Source: Castor canadensis
Lineage: Eukaryota; Chordata; Mammalia; Rodentia; Castoridae
Assembly: GCF_047511655.1 (NCBI RefSeq)
Contig: NC_133405.1
Coordinates: forward strand, 91,547,046-91,611,045
Length of the DNA: 64,000 nucleotides
Direction of reading: 5' to 3'
Positions 57,823 to 64,000 of this stretch are shown piece by piece. Position 1 is the first letter of the stretch. Each line of letters opens with the position of its first letter. The translations under genes were made by a program, and so were the position numbers. The notes under the pieces are model-generated. The model saw nothing but the letters and a program-made list of their open reading frames with translations. It had not been told where the DNA came from and did not search any database.

Positions 57823-59085
57823 GAAATGCTGATTCTTAAACAGCAATGTACAAACATGTCTCAAGTGTTTTAATAGAATTTAAACTATCTTTTCATAGTA
57901 AAATAAAGCAGCAACAATTTAAAAACCTAATTTTAAAACCACTTAATAAACATACAAACTTGAAAAATTAGACACTTCAAGGAGGAATAAGGTTCATATT
58001 ATGAAAACAATACATTCCAAATTTCAAAGACTTGATAAGTCCTGTTAAATATCTTTCACCAATAGATGCAAGGCTTAAAACTACATGATCTTCTGCCAGG
58101 TAGGACTGGGTGTCATTTGTTGGTTTCTGCCCAAATCCATTTCAAGGCATGTCTTGGTGGTACAGTAATGGCAGATGATAAAGCATATAGTTCGTCTGGT
58201 CTTGTACACTGATGATAGAAGGGACAGTCCATAGTCTTACAACCTAGGAAGTAACAGCAGAGCTGACCACTAGAAGATGTTGCTGGTGCTGTAATTGCTG
58301 GTTTTGGAGACCGTACTGGAATTCTTATATTCATATGAGTGAAGGAACATTCTAGTTTGGTACACTTAGCATCGTAATTGACAATTTGGATGAAAAACCA
58401 AAGCATTTTTCAGCAAATTGATAATTGGGGGTAGGTTTTGCAAGTTGCAATGGGATGATGGTATGCACACTTGTCCCCCTTTTTATGAGAAGACAAGTAC
58501 TTGCAGTGCTCCAAAAGCTTTTCCAGTTTCTGCGACACATAGTTCACTCATCTCAGCTTAACTGATGTCCAGTGTTTCTGCCATTGCTGGGTCAATTTGT
58601 ACTTGGGAATTGAAGTTCTTTGACTTTTGTCTACATTATCTCCACCCCCTTCCTTAATAAGGGGATTTATTCTGGGAGTCGTGTTTGCCCCAGGACCACT
58701 TCTGCTACAATTCTTCTTGAGAATTAAGAGCTCTGGACCTGACAAGGATGAGTCTGTTTGTGTGGGACTGCAGAATAGTTAGTTGTTCTTGTTACAGATT
58801 CTTGAGCTTCAGACATAGCCTTCAAAATTAGATTCTTGTTAGTTGGTTTAGAAGGTGGAAGACCAGGTGTCCTTTCTGGCTTTGCTAGCACTGACACTGC
58901 TGGCTGGGTTTCCTGTTCAGGAGCCATAATCATCATCTTCCTCTTCCTCTTCCTCTTCTCTATCATAATTCATTTTTAACAACTAAACTTCTGCAGACAG
59001 CTTTCTCTTCTGAAACTTTTTGCCCTCAGTACTTATTTTTTTTCCAAGTTGTCTTTTCAAAACTGACTGTAAGTCTCTTCTAAGC
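57823..59085 (-). pseudogene. ZC3H14: Processed pseudogene of ZC3H14 (poly-A binding zinc-finger protein), short isoform
   Basis: ZC3H14 is a nuclear poly(A)-binding protein whose C-terminus carries tandem CCCH zinc fingers. The minus strand contains a glutamate-rich segment near 58930-58965, then NKNLILKAMSEAQESVTRTT (58870-58800). A proline-rich linker follows, and then the CCCH region, with QLCCYFLGCKTMDCPFYH near 58210-58265. The ending is PPRHALKWIWAETNK, with a stop near 58113. The segment that normally separates the AMAETL part from the AEMSELxVA part is absent, and the two join at about 58560, as in short splice forms. There are no introns, and the frame breaks several times. Sequence to about 57823 may be 3' UTR. 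Several zinc-binding Cys/His positions are altered or lost. Confidence 0.9.
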
Positions 59086-59239
59086 TGTTAAGTGCTGCTG
59101 ATTCACACACAGGTCCTGTTTCATACACCTGACTGTCCTGTACAGCCAGCAGCTTGGAAGCATAGATACTGTTTTACGGCTGCTGAAGCTTCAGCTTGTG
59201 TAATTGTGTACCACTGCCCAAACTCTAAAGAACTCAGTG

Positions 59240-59345
59240 ACCTTCAGTGGGTGAAGGATAAACAAATGGTGATAATCCCTATGATGAAACATTACTCAGC
59301 AACAAGAATAATGCACTACTGACCATGCCTAACAACTTGGATGAA
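59240..59345 (+). mobile_element. Old LINE-1 (L1M/HAL1-type) ORF2 3' fragment
   Basis: 'cagtgggtgaaggataaaca' and 'gaaacattactcagcaacaa gaataatgcactact' follow the order of old mammalian LINE-1 ORF2 ends in forward orientation. Confidence 0.55.
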
Positions 59346-59578
59346 AGTCAGAGGCAGTAGTTCTATTTTGATCTGGTCTGTTTGGTGTCCTGGAGGCCTC
59401 TTGCATTTGTATGGGAATATCTTTCTCTAGATTTGGGAAATTTTCCGTTATTATTTTGTTGAATATATTACGTATTCCCTTGGCTTGCACCTCTTCTCCT
59501 TCTTCGATGCCCATGATTCTCAAGTTTGGTCTTTTGATGGAGTCGGTGAGTTCTTGCATTTTCTCAAGCAACCTAGCC
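59346..59578 (-). mobile_element. LINE-1 ORF1 fragment
   Basis: The minus-strand 80-codon open stretch contains ELTDSIKRPNLRIMGIEEGE and NFPNLEKDIPIQMQEASRTP, the RNA-recognition part of LINE-1 ORF1p. Only this internal piece is present. Confidence 0.88.
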
Positions 59579-61000
59579 TGCAGAGTTATGAGTCTCCACC
59601 CATCAGAACAGTTGCAAAGCTGGGAAACACTCCCTCTTTGGACCTGTGCTCTTGAAGGAGCTCTGCCTATTGAGGTTCACACCCATTTAGAAGCCCTGTC
59701 CTCCTTGAAGCTGTTGCTATAGCACCCACAGTTACCTCACACATGCGCAGGCTGCATGAAGCTAGAGGGGAATTGCTGCAGGCCCTTGCTCAGGAGGAAT
59801 AAGTACCAAACACATTAGGAAGACACAGGCAGATTTCTGAGGGACATTGATTGGAGAAGAACAGCAGACACTTGGACAAGGCCCAACCTGTATCCACAGT
59901 TCTTCTTAGCAAGAAATATAGACACTTTTATTGTTGTTGTTGTTTTTATGTTTTCCTTCTGTCCCAAACTTTTCTGTATTTCTATGCAAGAATTACACAG
60001 TGCTCTTTCGTAGTATTACTTCTACCCTCTGCCCTTTTCTTCTATCTTCCTACTTCCTTGCTTTACCCACTCCCATTCCTTATATTACTTAAATTTTAAT
60101 ACTGTACTTTTAATCACAGTTAAGCTTTCAACTTATCCCTTAAGAATCCCAGTTCCATTCCTTTACAATGCTATTGGGGAAGTAGTTGAGGTTTCCAATT
60201 GCTTCTTACTTCATTTAAATATCTGGTTTGTTGTCAAGTAGTTGACTTTGTTACTGTAGTCAGTGCTCTCTTATCTGAAAGGAAGGAAAAGAAACTTATC
60301 CCAACAGATGCACAAATCACAATGTAGAAACACAAGCAATATTATGAAAAAGGAAGGCAATATCACTCCTTCAATACCTTACAACAACTCTATAACCAAA
60401 TGCGAAGATAATGAATTGTCTGAAATGTCAGATAAAGAATTCAAAAGGTTACTTTTAAAAATGTCAAACAGACAAAAGAAGTTAGGAAATCAATTCAATA
60501 CCTGGACAAGAAAGCAACACGGATGAGAAATTCACCAAGGAACTGGAAATTGTGGGGAAAAAAACCCCAAAGAAACAGAAAGGTTGGAAATAAAAATCAC
60601 AATAAGCCAAACAAAAATGCAGTGGACAGTATCATCAGCAGGCAAGATCAAGCAAAAGAAAGAGTATCTGAGATGGAGGATAAGATTGAGGAAATACTGC
60701 ACTCAGACAACAACTCAGGCAAAATAGTCTATGGCCATACCACCCTGAATGTGCCCAATCTCTTCTGATCTTGGAAGCTAAGTAAGGTTGGGTCTGGTTA
60801 GTACTTGGATAGGAAGAAAAAGCAATGAACAGCTATGATCACAATGTTCAGGAACTCTGGGACATGATCAAGAGACCGACCCTAAGGATGTATGGAGTAG
60901 AAGAGGAACTGAAATACAATCTATGGGCATTCAATGAAGTCAGCAGAAAATTTCCCAACTCTACAGAAGGCATTTTGAACTCCAAATAGACATCTCCTCT
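59579..61000 (+). mobile_element. LINE-1 5' UTR and ORF1 fragment, interrupted by a 5S rRNA pseudogene
   Basis: ORF1 is recognisable from about 60405 (NELSEMSDKEFKRLLLKMS) through VSEMEDKIEEILHSD at 60665-60709. After a 5S-like insertion it resumes with VQELWDMIKRPTLRMYGVEE near 60845-60905 and fades near 60985. The sequence upstream, 59579-60400, has the T-rich style expected before ORF1 and is probably 5' UTR. ORF1 is broken by stops and frameshifts. ORF2 is absent. Confidence 0.8.
60727..60815 (+). pseudogene. 5S rRNA pseudogene, 3'-truncated
   Basis: The sequence matches the first about 89 of 121 bases of mammalian 5S rRNA: 'gtctatggccataccaccct', 'tgatcttggaagctaagta' and 'ctggttagtacttggatagg'. 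Several differences are C-to-T, consistent with CpG decay. The promoter A box and intermediate element regions are covered. The C box is cut off because the match ends near position 89. It lies in the middle of a LINE-1 ORF1. Confidence 0.9.
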
Positions 61001-61119
61001 ATTACACCTCATTGATGTTATACTCAGCCACTCTGCATGTGCCCTCCTGCAGAACACTATTAACTGACACCTTCCTTCGTGGGTCCTTCAAAGACTCGAC
61101 CTTGATCCTGATCATGGAT

Positions 61120-61437
61120 TTTTTTTTGATGGTACTAGGGTTTGAACTCAGGGTGTTATGCTTGCTTAGTAGGTGCTGTATCACTTGAGCCACGGCACCA
61201 GTTTTTTTTAACCTTACATATTTTGCATATAGAGGCTCATATTTATGCCCAGGCTAGCCTGGACCATGATACTTCTATTTAAGCTTTCCACCTAGCTGGA
61301 TGACTGGTACATGCCATCATGTCCAACAATTAGTTGAAATGGAGTCTCATGAACTTTTTGACTGGGCTGTCCTCAAGCCCCGATCCTCCCAATCTCCACC
61401 TCCCAAGTGTCATAAGCCACTGCATCCAGCTCTGAAC
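61120..61437 (-). repeat. Dimeric B1-like plus ID-like SINE
   Basis: The plus strand shows poly-T, 'gggtttgaactcagggtgtt', 'cacttgagccacggcaccag', then 'cccaggctagcctggaccat' and 'caatctccacctcccaagtg'. It is a reverse-complement dimer with the ID-like tail first. Confidence 0.8.
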
Positions 61438-62110
61438 ATGGATATTTAATGCAGCTTTTAAAAATTATTTTAATTTTAATTAACATGTATTAATTAGATA
61501 TAGCTAGGGGCTTCACATGATATTTCCACACATGCATCTATCTGGGAATATATCTTTCTTTAGGTGAATAGATAAATAATCTGTGGTAGATCCAGACAGT
61601 GGGTTATTATTCATTCTTAGAAAAAATGAACTAGCAAGCCATGAAAAGTTATTGAATAAGCTTAAATCCAATTTCTAAGTGAAAGATGCCTATCTTAAAA
61701 TGGCTACATACAATATGATTGCAATTGTATATTCTAAAACAGGCAAAACTGTGGAGACAGTAAAATGATCAGCATTTTCTAGGGGTTGGGGGAAGGGATG
61801 AATTGGAAGATTTTTAGGGCAGTGCAACTATTCTGTATGATACCACAGAGGTAAATACATATCATACACTTGTCAAAACCTATAAAGTATGGCACACCAA
61901 GAGTGAACCCTGCTGTAAACTGGGGAGTTTGAGTAATAACAGTGTGTTAAAATATGTTCATCAATTGTCAAAACAATACCACTCTTGTGGGAGATGTTGA
62001 TAATGGGGGAAGCTGTGCCTGCGTGAGGACAGAGAGTACATAAGAAATCTTTGCACCTTCTACTTAATTTTGCTGTGATACTAAAACTGCTCTAAGAATC
62101 TGAAGTTTAT
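61438..62110 (+). mobile_element. Old LINE-1 (L1ME-type) 3' end
   Basis: From about 61555, ORF2-end text ('ggtgaatagataaataatct') runs into a 3' UTR with 'tttgagtaataacagtgtgt', 'catcaattgtcaaaacaata' and 'gggagatgttgataatgggg'. The terminus is 'ttgctgtgatactaaaactg'. The block order fits L1ME-class elements. The 61440-61550 part may be a separate LINE-1 piece. Confidence 0.65.
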
Positions 62111-62399
62111 AAAATGGTCCAATGAGAAAGTCACCATGGAGCTAGCACAGTACTGCCTATCTTTCCCAGTGACTATAACTAGAGATTTTAGACAAAATAC
62201 CAAAACACCAAAACCAAACCAAACAAAAAAAACCCAACCCCACTTACATGAGGAATCTAAAGTAAGCAAAAGCAGATCCTTGAAACAGTGAAATTATGGA
62301 GAAGTGATGATACGGACTAAATTCCTGATTTTTGTTTACCTTTTTTTCTTTTGACTTTGATAAAGGATCAAGTTTCCTCACAGATGTGTGCAGCATCAG

Positions 62400-63990
62400 T
62401 GGTATAGGTTTTTGACAGAGAAAGAGAAAACCCAGGCCTTATTTATAGATGATTCTGTACAATTTGCAGGCATAACCTGAAAATGGTCATCTGCAGCACT
62501 ACAACCCCTTTCTGGGACATCCCTGAAAGACAGTGGTGAATGTAAATCTTACCAGTGGGCAGAGTTTCAAGCAGTACATCTGTTTGTTCATGGTCAGGGA
62601 CTTGAAGGGAACATGTTTGGACCATTGTTAATAAGGTTGCCTGGGGAACAGATATGTATGTGGACAGACCTTTCTGAGTGAATGAAAAATGTGAAGATAT
62701 TTGTATTCCAAGTGAATTATCATGAAGGGATGACCTCAACAGAGGAGACTTTTCATAGTCAAGTGGATAGGATGACCCAATCATCCTATCTTCCTGGCCA
62801 CCCCTTGACATTGCCCAATGGGTTCATGAACAAAGTGGCCAAGATGTCAGGGGTGGAGTTGAACTCAGTAACATGGACTTTCACTCATCAAGGCTGACTT
62901 AGCTCTGGCCACTACCAAGTGGCCAATCTGCCAACAGTAAAGACCAAAATTGACTCCTGGATATGTCACCACCACCTAGGCCAGACACCCAACTACTTGA
63001 TGGCAGGTTGATTTCATTGGACTGATTCCATTATGGAAGGGGGTTTTGTTTATTCTGGAATAGACCCTTACTCTGAACAAGGATTTGCATTCTTCCAGGC
63101 AATGCTTCTGTCTTGTGTGGGCTTAGAGAATGCCTCATTCTCTGTCATGCTATCCACACAGTACTGCTTCTCCTCCAATTACTACTCACTTTCCAATAAA
63201 TTAAGTGGAACAGTGAGCCCATGTTTATGGAATTCACTGATCTCATCACATTCCTTGCCATCCTTAATCAGGCAGTGTGGAATTGACTCTTGAAGACTTG
63301 GTTACAGTGCCAGCTGCCGCAATAACTTACAGGGGTGAGATTTTCCAGAAGATTGTATATGTTCTGAGTCAATGCTCAAAAAATGGTGCTTTTTCTCCCA
63401 TAGACAGGATATATGGGTCCAGAAATCAATAATTGTAAATGGCAGTTGCATCCTTCACTGTTACTCCTAATGACCCACTAGTAAACTTTTTGATTCCTGT
63501 TCCTGCTACTCTATATTCTGCTGGCCTAGGAGTCTTGGTTCCAGTTGGAGAAATGCTTCTACCAGGAGACCCAACAGGGTCCACTGAGCTGGAAGTTAAG
63601 ATGCCACCCAGCCACTTCCATGTTCCTCAGGACTCTGAATCAACAGCCAAAGAAAGAAATGCTGCTGTGGTACTAGATTAGGTTTGTTTTTTGTGGTAGT
63701 GGAGTTTGAATTCAGGGTTCAAGGCAGGCACTCTACCACTTGAGCCACTCCACTGGACAGGATGTGGTATTAATTGTGACTACCAAGGGGAAATTGGGTA
63801 CTACTCCACAAGGGAGGTAATGAAGAATAATCTGGAAAATGAGATTCATTAGGGCATCTGTTGGTCATTGGAAAACTACAACTTCATCCATGTTGGACTT
63901 GACATGGCACAGACCCTTAAGAAATGAAAGTTTGACTCATCCTTCCAGGTAAGAATCACAACCTTCTGAGGTATTTGCTGAATTAAAAGG
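62400..63990 (+). pseudogene. pol: ERV-L (class III) pol remnant: RNase H, integrase and dUTPase
   Basis: An RNase H-like start (about 62440-62560; QWAEFQAVHL) leads to STEETFHSQVDRMTQS at 62718-62765, typical of the RNase H/integrase junction of ERV-L. The integrase zinc module and core follow. GIDPYSEQGFAFFQAM lies at 63060-63107, but most of the core beyond it is degraded. 63439-63681 is an 80-codon open stretch with the dUTPase order PVPATLYSAGLGVLVP, LLPGD and PPSHFHVP. It continues as YQGEIGYYS at 63782-63808 after a SINE. The combination of pol with a dUTPase after integrase is characteristic of ERV-L. Stops and frameshifts are present throughout. The window ends before any LTR. Confidence 0.85.
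63683..63768 (-). repeat. ID-like SINE inserted in the ERV-L dUTPase
   Basis: The plus strand shows 'ttttttgtggtagtggagtt', 'gaattcagggttcaaggcag' and 'accacttgagccactccact', the reverse complement of the ID-like unit. The dUTPase reading frame is recognisable on both sides. Confidence 0.85.
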
Positions 63991-64000
63991 GATATTGAAA

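Overview
This is a piece of mammalian nuclear genome, most likely rodent. I found no intact host protein-coding gene. The window is a gene desert filled with retroelements and retrocopies. The rodent call rests on many tRNA-derived ID-like SINE units ending in 'gagttcaagccccagtacc', often joined to a 7SL/B1-like monomer, and on several families of LINE-1. The dimeric B1-like plus ID-like form resembles SINEs of Castorimorpha (beaver, kangaroo rat, pocket gopher). That narrower placement is inference.

Layout. 0-3.5 kb: a LINE-1 3' end and a double-homeobox (DUX-like) pseudogene. 3.5-7.8 kb: mostly anonymous sequence with a TA/GA microsatellite and a 45-bp LINE-1 insertion flanked by a target-site duplication. 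7.9-10.5 kb: a near full-length ZRANB1 (TRABID) retrocopy on the minus strand. 11.9-20 kb: two minus-strand LINE-1 copies and SINEs. 21.65-23.75 kb: a MAGE-family pseudogene with an unusually regular 18-nt (hexapeptide) repeat array upstream of the MAGE homology domain. 25.03-34.28 kb: a class I (gammaretrovirus-like) endogenous retrovirus, with LTRs, a tRNA-Arg-type primer binding site, broken gag-pro-pol, and an env whose transmembrane part is still one open frame. 34.3-51 kb: anonymous sequence with L2, MIR, LINE-1 3' ends and SINEs. 51-57.6 kb: a rearranged LINE-1 whose 5' half and 3' half point in opposite directions, with a younger LINE-1 nested inside. 57.8-59 kb: a retrocopy of a short ZC3H14 splice form. 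59.2-62.1 kb: LINE-1 pieces, one interrupted by a 5S rRNA pseudogene. 62.4 kb to the end: an ERV-L-type pol remnant (RNase H, integrase, dUTPase).

Nothing here works as an operon or pathway. The structure is layered insertion by reverse transcriptase: three or four host retrocopies, two endogenous retrovirus classes, and LINE and SINE elements landing in one another. I saw no convincing evidence of a new functional system. The most unusual items are the strict 18-nt repeat array, the 5S-in-LINE-1 chimera, the threefold target-site duplication near 46 kb, and the open env transmembrane frame.
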